Assembly (NCBI GenBank): GCA_003402705.1 | Contig: QQNF01000008.1 | Location: 1 to 64,000 of the forward strand | From: Verrucomicrobiota bacterium | GTDB taxonomy: Bacteria > Verrucomicrobiota > Verrucomicrobiia > Verrucomicrobiales > V1-33 | DNA: 64,000 nt | Reading direction: 5' to 3' | Part shown: piece by piece, positions 9,301 through 17,792 of the stretch | Layout of the letters: the number at the start of each line of letters is the position of its first letter | How positions within the stretch are numbered: the stretch's first letter is position 1 | The notes under the pieces: generated by a model | Database searches by the model: none | What the model was told of the DNA's origin: nothing | Seen by the model: the letters and a program-made list of their open reading frames with translations, nothing else | Made by a program: the position numbers and the translations under genes

Positions 9301-12300
9301 GGGATTCCGGCCTAGCATACGGAAGTAGCTGGCGTTGGTCGGGGCGGTGCGGTGAGCGACGGAGCGGTCCCAGAGGTCGCGCCATGCGGCTTTGGTGCCG
9401 TCCGGATTGGTATTGAGATAGCCATCGGTGGCTTCGGTTTTGAAGTCGAGAGTATAGCGGTCGCCGCATTTGATGACGTCGAAGTTGTCCTTGTTGCCGC
9501 CGAGGTAGGATTCGCCGAAGGAGTTCTCGGCGCGTTCGTGGATGTCGTAGATGCCCCAGTAGAGACCGTTGAGGAAGAGGTGGCAGTAGCGGGTGCGGGT
9601 GCTGGGTTGGCCCATGGCGGCGAGGGTCATGCGGCAGAACGGGTCGCGCACCATGGTTTCATTGACGTCGGAGGGGTTCTGACTCCACGAGTAGTTCTGG
9701 CTGCCGCGGAGGTCGAAGGTGTCGAACTCGGCGGCTCCGTCGGGGCCGTAGAGGCGGTAGTTGAGCTTGCCGTCGCCGTATTCGTTCCGGAAGAAGACGC
9801 GGAAGCTGTGTTTGGTGCTGGAGTCTCCGCGGCTGGCGCCGCCGCGGATGCGGAGACCGCAGCCGCTTCTGAACTGGCCGTGACCGTCGGCGGGGGTTGC
9901 GCCGGGTTTTGCGAGGTCGAGCATTTCGATGCTGCCTGGCCGTTCCCATGCCTGGCCGCGCTCGACTCCGTTGACGTAGATTCCGGTGAGCGGGTCGGTT
10001 AGGTTGTTCTGCTGGGTGACGACGGAGATGATGGGGATCTGTGCGAGCGCTTCGCGTATCTGTGCGGCGGTGTAGGTTGCTTTGACGCCGTTGTCGAAGC
10101 CCCAGATGAAGGCCTGGCCGCCGTTGGTGGCGGCATTGGTGGGCCAGCCGGGGGGGATATTGGAGGCGAGGCCGGAGACGGTTCCCGCGGTTGAGAGGGA
10201 AACGCGCGGCGGTCCTGTCACATTAGCGGTGAAGATGTAAGTGTGGGTGTCGATGTTGGTTGGTTTCCAGTTGGCGAGGTAGGCGCGGGCTCTGATGACG
10301 CGGGCACCGCTGGTGGAGGTGTTTGTGGCGCTGCTGATGGTGATTGGTCCCGTGTAGAGCGTGCCGGTCTGGGGAGTTGGATCGCTAGTGTTGGTGGTGT
10401 AGTAGATCTGGGCTCCGGGTGTTGCAGAGCTGATGGCGAGCTGGAAGGGAGTGTCGTAGAAGCCGCGTTTATGACTGAAGGTGGTGTCAGCGACCTCGCC
10501 GATGTACCATGGGCTTTCGTTGGGTGCGCCCGGGGTGGCGTTACTGAGGAAGACGTTGGGTGTGGTGTTGACGTAGGTGGCGGTCAGTTCCGGCTGGAGA
10601 AGGAAATTGTCATCGGCGGCGGACGAGTTGAGGCCGTGGATGGCGAGCACGTTAGGTGCGGCGGTGTTGAGGAGGGGCAGGGCGGCGGCGAAGTCGATGG
10701 TTTCGGCGAGGTAGCCTTCGTTGAATGGCCGGTTGGTGGTGGCGGTGCTGGAGGGGCCGGGATTGGCTGGGGTGTTGCGCTCGGCGATTTTAGTACCATT
10801 GAGCCATGCGGTGAAGCCGTCGTCGTAGCGGAGCCGGAGTTTCAGGGAGTTGAAGACGGCAGCATTGGATGTGGAGAAGGGAATCCGCCAGTAAGCGGTG
10901 GAGGATTTGCCGAGCATGGCGCTCTGCAGGTCGGTGCGGATGTACGGGCGGTAGCCGTTCAGTTCTGTGCCGCGGACCTGGACTTCTGCCATGGAGAGGA
11001 CCCGAGCGTCGTCAGTGGCTGCGGCGTCGGGGGTGCGGCGGATCCTGACAAATTGGCCGAAGATCGGATTGCCGCTGTTGGCGGCTGCGGTGTCGTATGT
11101 GAGTTCGGCGGGGCCGCTGAGTGCGTTGTCGGGATTCAGAACCGGGGAGGTGTGCAGGATGGTGGTGCCATTGGTGTCGAGGATCTGGACGGTGATGTTG
11201 CGCAAGCGTTCCGGGCAGCAGCCCTCCCGGTTGCGGATATTCACTGACGAAATGGCGGCCCGGCGGTTGAGATTGAGGGTCCACGCCGGAGCGTTGTCTG
11301 TGGTGACGGTGTGAGTGAAATCTGCGTTGTTGCCGTTGATGCCAAGCGAGGCGGCATAGGTGCTCAGGGTGGTAGTCTGGGTGGCGACCGGGGCCGGGCT
11401 GCCGGTCCGGGCGAGGTTCACGAGGGCGCCGGGGGCTGTTCCGATGACTTCCACTTCGCCCATGGCGAGGGCATTCTGTTCGTTGGTGTCTCCCTGGCCT
11501 CCTGTTCCGGAGAGATCCGGGTCCGTTTTCCGTGATATGCGCACATGGCGGCCTGAAACAGCCCCGCCGGTGAGGGCAACGAGGTCTACGGAGAGAGAGG
11601 CTGGGCCTGCCGGGTAGACAAACCCTGTGTTTTCGGGATTGAGGAGTGCCGAGGTGAAGACTGGGTTGAGGGCGTCGTCGAGTACCTCGATGGTGATGTC
11701 GCGCAGGCGGCTGCCGCAGCAGTTGTCGCCGCGGTTCCGGACGGTGATGGAGCTGACGACAGCGCCGCTGCCGAGGTCGACGTTCCAGAATGGGGCGGCG
11801 TCGGCGGTGGCGGTGTGGGAGAAGTTATTGAGGAGCCCATCGTTGGCGAGGTTTGCATTCGAGGTTGCCTGTGTGGTGCTCTGGACGGCGATGCCTGAAC
11901 GAGCGAGATTGGCTGGTGGCGGGGCCGGGGCGGTGGTGTCGAAGCCGATGCCTGGCGGGAAAGAGGTAGGATTCCATGCTGCGTCCGGGCTGAATCCCGG
12001 ATCGGTCCAGCCTAGCGCCGGTCCCTGTCCGGAGACCGGGACATAGACGCGTCCGGCGCTGGTGTTGAGGAGCGGCTGACTAACGACGTCCTGAGCCGCT
12101 CCGAAGCTGATGTCTTCGGGCTGTGGCGGGTAGGGGTTCCATTCGCTCGGGCGAACACTCCCGTCCGGCCGCACGATGGCAAGGTATCCACCGTTGGATT
12201 CGAGCGCGAAATTGGTATGGAGCTGCTTGGATGGGTCGCGGCGGTTCTTGCCGGAGGCAAACACCACGAGCCGTCCGCCGCCTGGCAGGAAGATTGCAGG

Positions 12301-12543
12301 GAAGCGCCACTTGCCGGGAACCAGAGGGTCGTCGGTGAGGCTCCAATTTTCGAGATTCAGGGGCAGGGCGCCGGGGTTCTCGACCTCGATCCAGTCGGCG
12401 AACTGTGCGTCGACGTCGGACAGTTCGGTGACGTTGTCTGCCATGAATTCGCTGATGACGGCGTCCTGGGCGGACAGCGGTCCGGCAGTCAGGCTGAGGG
12501 CCGCTGCAAAGCGCAGCAGCAGGGGCATCGGGGTAGTGCGCAT
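6343..12543 (-). CDS. Giant secreted LTD / discoidin-like / CotH-kinase / LamG multidomain protein
   Basis: The 2066-residue exported protein starts with a signal peptide ending LTAGPLSAQ; the ATG at 12543 is chosen because the 35 extra upstream codons do not look like a leader. Order of modules (approximate residues): LTD 22-130; two discoidin (F5/8C)-like copies 209-368 and 374-528, each with NLAR-G at the start and a Cys-Cys pair; a fibre-like module 528-655; chitobiase-C-like YYTTNTSDPTP 688-774; CotH kinase region 900-1150 (FRVFFRNEYGDGKLNYRL, HLFLNGLYWGIYDIHER); a second chitobiase-like segment near 1300; LamG-like 1350-1560 (GLVGRWRFEG); a second fibre-like module 1600-1728 (both copies carry YDDGF, LNGT-IAERN and NVLAIH); a second LTD from 1776; a C-terminal module after DGDGISALLEYATGNDP. 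CotH relatives are atypical protein kinases of spore coats. Here the protein is probably a surface or secreted adhesin or enzyme of unknown substrate. Confidence 0.88.
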   Translation of the reverse strand: MRTTPMPLLLRFAAALSLTAGPLSAQDAVISEFMADNVTELSDVDAQFADWIEVENPGALPLNLENWSLTDDPLVPGKWRFPAIFLPGGGRLVVFASGKNRRDPSKQLHTNFALESNGGYLAIVRPDGSVRPSEWNPYPPQPEDISFGAAQDVVSQPLLNTSAGRVYVPVSGQGPALGWTDPGFSPDAAWNPTSFPPGIGFDTTAPAPPPANLARSGIAVQSTTQATSNANLANDGLLNNFSHTATADAAPFWNVDLGSGAVVSSITVRNRGDNCCGSRLRDITIEVLDDALNPVFTSALLNPENTGFVYPAGPASLSVDLVALTGGAVSGRHVRISRKTDPDLSGTGGQGDTNEQNALAMGEVEVIGTAPGALVNLARTGSPAPVATQTTTLSTYAASLGINGNNADFTHTVTTDNAPAWTLNLNRRAAISSVNIRNREGCCPERLRNITVQILDTNGTTILHTSPVLNPDNALSGPAELTYDTAAANSGNPIFGQFVRIRRTPDAAATDDARVLSMAEVQVRGTELNGYRPYIRTDLQSAMLGKSSTAYWRIPFSTSNAAVFNSLKLRLRYDDGFTAWLNGTKIAERNTPANPGPSSTATTNRPFNEGYLAETIDFAAALPLLNTAAPNVLAIHGLNSSAADDNFLLQPELTATYVNTTPNVFLSNATPGAPNESPWYIGEVADTTFSHKRGFYDTPFQLAISSATPGAQIYYTTNTSDPTPQTGTLYTGPITISSATNTSTSGARVIRARAYLANWKPTNIDTHTYIFTANVTGPPRVSLSTAGTVSGLASNIPPGWPTNAATNGGQAFIWGFDNGVKATYTAAQIREALAQIPIISVVTQQNNLTDPLTGIYVNGVERGQAWERPGSIEMLDLAKPGATPADGHGQFRSGCGLRIRGGASRGDSSTKHSFRVFFRNEYGDGKLNYRLYGPDGAAEFDTFDLRGSQNYSWSQNPSDVNETMVRDPFCRMTLAAMGQPSTRTRYCHLFLNGLYWGIYDIHERAENSFGESYLGGNKDNFDVIKCGDRYTLDFKTEATDGYLNTNPDGTKAAWRDLWDRSVAHRTAPTNASYFRMLGRNPDGSRNPAFPVLVDINDLIDYMMVIFYTGDGDAVLSSFLSNNKPNNWHSMRDRNGDRGFTFYLQDGEHTLLAPSWGVDRTGPFLTQSNSTLPDWGNPQWVHDSLALNPEYRLRFADRVRRHFFNNGALTAAVAKQRWLDKAANINRAIRVYAARYSTTSAGESAWNTRINFIRDNFFDSRPPVVLTQFTADGLWPATAAPDFSRHGGQVPGGFQLSMTFPPGAQVFYTTDGSDPRRILETRPTPFTFQTRTAPVSWRIATSANDGFTIGPAPAPTSNGLVGRWRFEGTPDDSAGTTNGTPVGAPVYSTGINGQSLFLNGSSQYIGLGNPDALKITGQITMSAWIRPTANTNIRSIISKGYSTSPAGEVSLRINAGAIEAGTADSSSYFVSAPASATLSTWQHVCGVYDGTAWRLYRNGEEVASLVTPKGALPVAGVLEANNAWSIGSRGGSTERAFSGQIDEVYLYNRGLTPTEVRALYNGTQPSVTIADWKEPEFPAAATWLSGPGGLGYDTDPAVSFTPFIGTSTESMRSVSPSLLTRRTFTLSEADRARTALLQLNVRYDDGFVAYLNGTRIAERNAPAIPNGASTATAVRSDALAIVQERIDASNLRSSLRTGTNVLAIHALNATAADNDLLCDAELVGADAASFTGDTAMLYTGPLTLQQPGTIRARVYSNGSWSAATEAFFSVATEAASSANLVISEMHYNPLAPVSPGEIAASADPDDFEFIEVTNILPSTAVDLTGVRFTGGITTSPLGNLILQPGERAVFVRHPAAFAARYGSSFPATRILGTYSGALSNQGEQLILNAGGGTVIRDFVYDDNPPWPDAADGTGPSLVLASPMTNPNHAIPSNWRSGSLPGGNPGTTAWLVWAASSGVSDPDDDIDGDGISALLEYATGNDPRVPGSVSLSAEIAPDGFLRVSLTHAAAEDVLLEPVQSTDLAAWNGGMIPVGESPEAGGRVTTTWRAPAPVTAGSRLYVRVRASLQ

Positions 12544-12718
12544 GGCGTGAGAGGTCGTGTTGGAAAAGGGGGCGTTCCGATGGTGGACATCTGGTCCCCG
12601 AAACGCAATGAAAATGGGGACCCGGAGGGGTGCTTTCCTTGTTTGCATCAGCGCCCTTGCCGCATCATGGATTGATGGCGCGTCCCCTGGACTCGTTCAC
12701 ACCCCAATTTCACCTTCC

Positions 12719-14245
12719 ATGTTCGGCACGCTCACTGACAAACTCGACGACGTCTTCCGGAAACTGCGCGGTCTTGGCGCTATCAGCGAAAGCAATGTCT
12801 CCGACGCCCTCCGCGAGGTCCGTATGGCGCTGCTTGAAGCGGACGTCGATTTTTCGGTTGCCCGCGATTTCATTGCGACGGTCAAGGAGCGCGCTCTTGG
12901 GCAGGATGTTCTCAAGGGGATCAAGCCCGGCGAGCAGATTGTCAAAATCTTCCATGACGAACTGACCGCGCTGCTGGGTGGGGATGCGGCGCCGTTGGTG
13001 CTCGATCCGCCGGCGCGGATACTGATGGTTGGGCTCAATGGGGCGGGGAAGACGACGACGTCAGCGAAGCTCGCGCTCCGCCTCAAGAAGGACGGGCGTC
13101 GGCCGGCACTTGTTGCATGCGACCTGTACCGGCCCGCTGCGGTGGAACAACTAGCGACGCTGGCCCGGGAGATCGGGGTGCCGGTTTACCAGCCCGCGCC
13201 CGGCAGCACCAACGTGCTCCAGTGCGTGAAGGACAGCCTCAAATGGCTTGAGGGTCAGAATGTCAACGCCGTGATCTTCGACACTGCGGGCCGGCAGGAG
13301 GTGGATGACGCACTGATTGCCGAATTGAAAAGCGTCCGAGATTATCTCAATCCGGGCGAAGTGCTGCTGGTTGCCGATGCCGCCACGGGCCAGCAGGCGG
13401 TCAGTGTTGCGCGGACGTTTGATGAGGCGGTCGGTATCACGGGGATCGTGCTGACCAAGCTTGACGGGGACGCCCGCGGCGGAGCGGCCCTCTCGATGCG
13501 GGCGGTGACGCGCAAGCCGGTCAAATTCTCGGGCACCGGCGAAAAACTCGATCATCTAGATGCCTTCGTGCCGGATCGGATGGCACAGCGAATTCTGGGC
13601 ATGGGGGACATTGTTGGTCTGGTGGAGCGGGCAGCCGAGGTCATCGACGAGGAGCAGGCGATGAAGACGATGGAGCGGATGATGTCTTCCGAGTTCAATT
13701 TCAACGACTTCCTTGATCAATTGAAGATGATGAAGAAGCTGACGGAGAGCAGTGGAGGCCTCATGGGGCTCCTCGGCCTGCTGCCCGGGGTTGGAAAGCA
13801 GCTCAAACAGGTGAAGGAGCAGATGAAGGCCGCCTCTGGGGATGACAAGATCCGCCGCATCGAGGCGATGATCCTTTCGATGACTCCGAAAGAGAGGACC
13901 AGACCTGAAATCATCAACGGTCGCCGCCGGACGCGCATTGCCGCCGGGAGCGGCAACACGCTCAGTGAGTTGAATCAATTTCTGAAGCAGTTCAGCGAAA
14001 TGCGGAAGATGATGAAGGATAAGGGGAAAATGGGGTCGTTGATGGCAGGCATGGGTGGAATGGGTGGTGGCGGTGGTGGAGGCGGGCTTGGAGGACTGCT
14101 CGGTGGTGGCGGCGGCTTGCCACCGGGGATGGGTGGGGGGCTCCCGCCCGGCATGGGTCGGGGAGGGTTTCCGGGGATGGGCGGAGGGATGTCCGGCGGG
14201 TTCCGGTTTCCGGGCGGCGGCGGGAAGAAGAAGGGCCGCCGCTGA
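12719..14245 (+). CDS. ffh: Signal recognition particle protein Ffh
   Basis: Ffh binds signal sequences and SRP RNA and, with FtsY, targets ribosomes making membrane or secreted proteins to SecYEG. The 508-residue protein shows the N-domain (ALREVRMALLEADVDFSVAR), the P-loop GLNGAGKTTTSAKLA near residue 103, DTAGR, and TKLDGDARGGAALS, followed by the Met-rich M-domain (MKTMERMMSSEFNFNDFLDQ, RRTRIAAGSGNTLSELNQFL). A long Gly/Met/Pro-rich tail of about 70 residues ends in GGKKKGRR, longer than in most Ffh proteins. The ATG at 12719 is used because the family begins MF..L..KL; upstream in-frame codons overlap the divergent LTD gene's leader. No SRP RNA gene was recognised nearby. Confidence 0.96.
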   Translation: MFGTLTDKLDDVFRKLRGLGAISESNVSDALREVRMALLEADVDFSVARDFIATVKERALGQDVLKGIKPGEQIVKIFHDELTALLGGDAAPLVLDPPARILMVGLNGAGKTTTSAKLALRLKKDGRRPALVACDLYRPAAVEQLATLAREIGVPVYQPAPGSTNVLQCVKDSLKWLEGQNVNAVIFDTAGRQEVDDALIAELKSVRDYLNPGEVLLVADAATGQQAVSVARTFDEAVGITGIVLTKLDGDARGGAALSMRAVTRKPVKFSGTGEKLDHLDAFVPDRMAQRILGMGDIVGLVERAAEVIDEEQAMKTMERMMSSEFNFNDFLDQLKMMKKLTESSGGLMGLLGLLPGVGKQLKQVKEQMKAASGDDKIRRIEAMILSMTPKERTRPEIINGRRRTRIAAGSGNTLSELNQFLKQFSEMRKMMKDKGKMGSLMAGMGGMGGGGGGGGLGGLLGGGGGLPPGMGGGLPPGMGRGGFPGMGGGMSGGFRFPGGGGKKKGRR

Positions 14246-14562
14246 ATGCTGCATCCGTTTTCCGGGCGATGGGTTGGCCTGATTCCGAGGAAATGGATCT
14301 TCGAAAATGGAAAAATGGCCATTGACACTCTGGGGGCGCTCTTTAACATCCCGCACGCTCTGCGGAAAGCGGCCTTTCAATCTGCTTCAGACGGCATGTT
14401 TCGGAACTTTCTTGTGAAAGTCTGGAGGATGCAGCTGAATCAGGTTGAAGCTGTTTCTCCAGGGGTGTTGTGTGACGGAATTTCACCGTTTCATGTAGTC
14501 CGCTCCATTGGGGCGCCCACGCGTGAAACGGTTTTTTGTCCCCTCATTCCGGCAGACTGCGT
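14246..14562 (+). other. 317-bp leader region between ffh and tRNA-Thr
   Basis: No coding region is supported. It holds the probable promoter at 14322-14349 and then about 210 bases of untranslated leader before the tRNA. A search by eye for SRP RNA, tmRNA or 6S RNA signatures found none. Two self-complementary stretches (CACCGTTTCATG near 14488 and GCGTGAAACGG near 14521) could form a stem holding most of the sequence between them. Confidence 0.5.
14322..14349 (+). promoter_or_regulatory. Probable sigma-70 promoter of the tRNA-Thr-tuf operon
   Basis: A perfect -35 box TTGACA (14322-14327) is followed after 16 bases by TAACAT (14344-14349; 4 of 6 matches to TATAAT). It is the best promoter upstream of tRNA-Thr and tuf. 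Confidence 0.6.
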
Positions 14563-14637
<75 letters not shown>

Positions 14638-14710
14638 TCAGTTTTCGCCTGCGCGAATGCCTCTCTGCACCTTCCCAACCTGACATCAAACCAACCAACC
14701 ACATCCTACC

Positions 14711-15895
14711 ATGGCCAAGGACACCTTTCAGCGGAATAAACCCCACGTCAACGTCGGGACCATCGGTCACGTCGACCACGGCAAGACGACTCTGACTGCC
14801 GCCATCACCACGACTCTCGCCGAAAAGGGCTTCGCCCAAGCGAAGGGCTACGCGGACATTGACGCTGCTCCGGAAGAGAAAGCCCGCGGGATCACGATCA
14901 ACACGGCGCACGTTGAGTACGAGACCGAAAATCGGCACTACGCGCACGTTGATTGTCCCGGACACGCTGACTACGTCAAAAACATGATCACCGGTGCCGC
15001 CCAGATGGATGGGGGGATCCTTGTGGTTTCTGCCGCGGACGGTCCGATGCCCCAGACCCGCGAGCACATCCTGCTCGCCCGTCAGGTCGGTGTTCCTGCG
15101 CTCGTCGTGTTCATGAACAAAGTGGACATGGTGGACGACCAAGAGCTTCTTGATCTCGTCGAGATGGAAATCCGCGACCTGCTCAACCAGTACGACTTCC
15201 CGGGTGATGAAATCCCGATCACGAAGGGTTCCGCGCTGAAGGCACTCGAGGGCGATGCCACTCACAAGGCGAACATCCTCAAGCTGATGGAGAGCGTTGA
15301 CACCTACATTCCGCTTCCGGAGCGCCCGATTGACCAGCCGTTCCTGATGCCGGTGGAAGACGTGTTCGCGATCGAAGGTCGCGGAACCGTGGTGACTGGC
15401 CGTATCGAGCGTGGGATCATTAAGAAGATGGAAGAGGTCGAAATCATCGGCTTCAAGGACACCGTCAAGACGACTGTGACCGACATCGAAATGTTCCGCA
15501 AGCTTCTCGACGAAGGGCGCGCCGGGGACAACTGCGGTCTGCTCCTCCGCGGAGTGAAGAAGGACGACATCGAGCGTGGGCAGGTGCTGGCGAAGCCGGG
15601 TTCGGTGAAGCCACACAGGCACTTCAAGGCTGAGGTCTATGTCCTTTCCAAGGAAGAAGGCGGCCGCCACACTCCGTTCTTCAACAACTACCGCCCGCAG
15701 TTCTACGTTCGGACCACGGACGTGACCGGCAGCATCAAACTCCCGGAAGGTGTTGAAATGGTGATGCCTGGCGACAACATCCAGATGGAAGTCGAACTGA
15801 TCACCCCGATCGCTCTCGAAAAGACGATGCGCTTCGCTATCCGCGAGGGTGGCCGTACGGTCGGCGCTGGTCGGGTTGGCGAAATCATCGCCTGA
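14711..15895 (+). CDS. tuf: Elongation factor Tu
   Basis: EF-Tu is the GTPase that brings aminoacyl-tRNA to the ribosomal A site. The 394-residue protein, a normal length, starts [20 protein letters not shown] and carries G1 GHVDHGKTT, the switch region [14 protein letters not shown]3 [10 protein letters not shown]4 NKVD and G5 SALKAL, followed by the two beta-barrel domains ending AGRVGEIIA. It lies between tRNA-Thr and tRNA-Trp, ahead of secE-nusG. No Shine-Dalgarno sequence is visible; the leader before the ATG is CAACCACATCCTACC. Codon use is C-ending and strongly biased, unlike the accessory genes, as expected for a very highly expressed gene. A hairpin terminator follows. Confidence 0.98.
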   Translation: MAKDTFQRNKPHVNVGTIGHVDHGKTTLTAAITTTLAEKGFAQAKGYADIDAAPEEKARGITINTAHVEYETENRHYAHVDCPGHADYVKNMITGAAQMDGGILVVSAADGPMPQTREHILLARQVGVPALVVFMNKVDMVDDQELLDLVEMEIRDLLNQYDFPGDEIPITKGSALKALEGDATHKANILKLMESVDTYIPLPERPIDQPFLMPVEDVFAIEGRGTVVTGRIERGIIKKMEEVEIIGFKDTVKTTVTDIEMFRKLLDEGRAGDNCGLLLRGVKKDDIERGQVLAKPGSVKPHRHFKAEVYVLSKEEGGRHTPFFNNYRPQFYVRTTDVTGSIKLPEGVEMVMPGDNIQMEVELITPIALEKTMRFAIREGGRTVGAGRVGEIIA

Positions 15896-15923
15896 TTCAT
15901 CAAATCCGGGCAACCGGTCAGGG

Positions 15924-15954
15924 AAGCAGGGGGGCGGCACACGCCTCCCTGCTT
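15924..15954 (+). terminator. Hairpin after tuf
   Basis: A 13-bp stem with one G-T pair (AAGCAGGGGGGCG at 15924-15936 and CGCCTCCCTGCTT at 15942-15954) with a 5-nt loop lies 28 bases after tuf. The downstream sequence (TCCCCG) lacks a long T-run, so partial read-through into tRNA-Trp-secE is likely. Confidence 0.65.
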
Positions 15955-16105
15955 TCCCCGTCTCACCCCGACTCCTTTTGGCGGACATCCGCCGTACGCC
16001 GAAAGGGTGACGGGATCAAAATAAAGACAATTATCCTGCAGCAGTGCGCTTGACAGGAGACAAGGCGGCGTCCACGCTGCCACCCCGCGAAAAGCGGAAA
16101 AATTT

Positions 16106-16181
16106 ACGCGAGTAGCTCAATTGGTAGAGTAGCGGTCTCCAAAACCGTTGGTTGTGGGTTCGAGTCCCCCCTCGCGTGCCA
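16106..16181 (+). tRNA. tRNA-Trp (anticodon CCA)
   Basis: The acceptor ACGCGAG pairs with CTCGCGT, the anticodon stem GCGGT/ACCGT encloses loop CTCCAAA (anticodon CCA, reads TGG), and the T-loop contains GGTTCGAGTCC. Discriminator G and an encoded CCA (16179-16181) complete the gene. tRNA-Trp just before secE is a widely conserved position. Confidence 0.97.
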
Positions 16182-16223
16182 TTTTCGTTCTCCTTGATCT
16201 TTCCCCGGTCCCCTTTCTGAACC

Positions 16224-16442
16224 ATGTTCGGCTCCATCCGCAAATTCTTTTCCGACGTCGGCCTTGAGCTGAAGAAAACCTCGTGGCCTTGGGACGCGCG
16301 GGAGAAGGGATTCAAGAAGTTCAAGGAACTCACTGATTCCACTGTGGTTGTGATCGTGGCGGTCGTCCTCCTCGGCGCATGGGTAGCCTTCTGGGATTTC
16401 ATCATGGCATACGTCATGGGATTCTTCACCAAGGTCCTCTGA
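16224..16442 (+). CDS. secE: Preprotein translocase subunit SecE
   Basis: SecE clamps SecY in the SecYEG translocon. The 72-residue protein is the short, single-span form typical of most bacteria: an amphipathic N-terminal helix with the LKKTSWP motif (residues about 18-24) and one membrane segment VVVIVAVVLLGAWVAFWDF (about 42-60). It sits 42 bases after tRNA-Trp and 75 bases before nusG, the classical order. There is no Shine-Dalgarno sequence before the ATG (leader CCCCTTTCTGAACC). Confidence 0.96.
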   Translation: MFGSIRKFFSDVGLELKKTSWPWDAREKGFKKFKELTDSTVVVIVAVVLLGAWVAFWDFIMAYVMGFFTKVL

Positions 16443-16517
16443 AGTGCCGAACGGCCGAGCGTTTTACGGCGCGGGTCACTCACACTAGTCTTCCAATCCG
16501 ACTTTCTTCAATTCCTC

Positions 16518-17114
16518 ATGGGTGCCATTCCTGACGCAAAAGACCAGTGGTTCGTCGTGCACGTGCTGTCTGGTCAGGAACAGAAGGTCAAGGACAACCT
16601 GACCCGTCGGATGACCACGGAGGAGATGACTGATCTGGTTTACGAGGTGCTGCTTCCGATGGAGCGGGTATCCGAGGTCAAGAAGGACACGAAGGGGAAG
16701 GGTCGCCGCAGTGAGAGCCGCCGGAAGTTTTTCCCGGGTTACCTGTTGATCAACATGCACATGCTCAATGAGCAGGGTGGGATTGTGGACCGCAGCTGGT
16801 ACTTCATCAAGGATACCCCAGGGGTGATCAATTTTGCCGGGACCCGCGATAAGCCGACTCCCATGCGGCCCAAGGAGGTCGAGCAGATGCTCAACCAGAT
16901 CCGCGAAGCCACCGATCACGTGAAGCCGAAGATATCCTTCGAGGTAGGGGATTCGGTCCGGGTCAATGACGGTCCCTTCGAAGCTCAGATCGGGCTTGTC
17001 GAGGAGATCGACCCTGAACGCGGCAAGTTGCGGGTATCGGTCAGTATTTTCGGCAGAGCGACACCTGTAGATCTTGAGTTCTGGCAGGTCGAGAAGGCCG
17101 AGGAATCCTCTTGA
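16518..17114 (+). CDS. nusG: Transcription termination/antitermination factor NusG
   Basis: NusG binds RNA polymerase, suppresses pausing and links transcription to Rho and to ribosomes. The 198-residue protein has an NGN domain (WFVVHVLSGQEQKVKDNL, FFPGYLLINM, GVINFAGTRDKPTPM) and a C-terminal KOW domain (FEVGDSVRVNDGPFEAQIGL). An internal Lys/Arg-rich stretch, KKDTKGKGRRSESRRKF, occupies the usual loop before FPGY. Its place between secE and rplK is conserved. The upstream sequence TCAATTCCTC has no Shine-Dalgarno motif. Confidence 0.97.
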   Translation: MGAIPDAKDQWFVVHVLSGQEQKVKDNLTRRMTTEEMTDLVYEVLLPMERVSEVKKDTKGKGRRSESRRKFFPGYLLINMHMLNEQGGIVDRSWYFIKDTPGVINFAGTRDKPTPMRPKEVEQMLNQIREATDHVKPKISFEVGDSVRVNDGPFEAQIGLVEEIDPERGKLRVSVSIFGRATPVDLEFWQVEKAEESS

Positions 17115-17194
17115 CCATGTGAACCATTTTCGCGGCCGCCGCCCGCCGACCGCGAGGGAACTTCCTAAGGGCAAACTTCCAGTCTGATCCATCA

Positions 17195-17620
17195 ATGGCC
17201 AAAGAAATCGTCAAAGTCATCAAGCTCCAGATTCCCGCCGGGGCGGCGAATCCGGCGCCCCCTGTCGGTCCGGCACTCGGCCAGGCGGGTGTCAACATCA
17301 TGCAGTTCTGCAAGGAGTTCAATGCGAACACCCAGAAGCAGGCTGGCGATGTGCTCCCGGTGGTCATCACCGTCTACAAGGACAAATCGTTCACCTTCAT
17401 CACCAAGCAGCCGCCTGCCGGCAACCTGCTGAAGAAGGCTGCGAACATTGCCTCTGGATCCAAGGTGCCGCACAAGGAAAAGGTTGCCAAGCTGACCAAG
17501 GCGCAAGTCATGGCGGTCGCGAAGCAGAAGATGCCTGACCTCAACGCCAACAGTGATGAGGCGGCTTTCCGAATCATCGCCGGTACTGCCCGCCAGATGG
17601 GCATCGATATTGTCGAATAA
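17195..17620 (+). CDS. rplK: 50S ribosomal protein L11
   Basis: L11 forms the GTPase-associated centre with 23S rRNA. The 141-residue protein has the family signatures [33 protein letters not shown] and [20 protein letters not shown], ending MGIDIVE. It lies 80 bases after nusG and is followed by an unusually long 172-base gap before rplA. The start ATG is preceded by CAGTCTGATCCATCA, with no Shine-Dalgarno sequence. Confidence 0.98.
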   Translation: MAKEIVKVIKLQIPAGAANPAPPVGPALGQAGVNIMQFCKEFNANTQKQAGDVLPVVITVYKDKSFTFITKQPPAGNLLKKAANIASGSKVPHKEKVAKLTKAQVMAVAKQKMPDLNANSDEAAFRIIAGTARQMGIDIVE

Positions 17621-17792
17621 TCTCCCTTCCGGAGGCGGTGGTGGATGAATTGTCCGACACTGTTCCGGGAACTGAACAACACCAACCGCAGGAGGAGACA
17701 GCAGAAAAATTTCCAGACTGGACAGCGCCTTTACAGACGCCTGCACCGGACTATTGATTGACCCGCTTCTCCGTCAACACTGCCACAAACCA

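Noticed and set aside
10243..11247. Plus-strand open frame inside the giant LTD/CotH gene
   Set aside because: Gly/Val-rich shadow of the minus-strand gene, without recognisable domains.
14246..14562. SRP RNA, 6S RNA or tmRNA gene after ffh
   Set aside because: No conserved core sequence or matching stem pattern was found in this leader.
16050..16078. TTGACA before tRNA-Trp-secE as a promoter
   Set aside because: The -35 is perfect but the sequence 17 bases downstream (CACGCT) is not a -10 box; not reported as a promoter.
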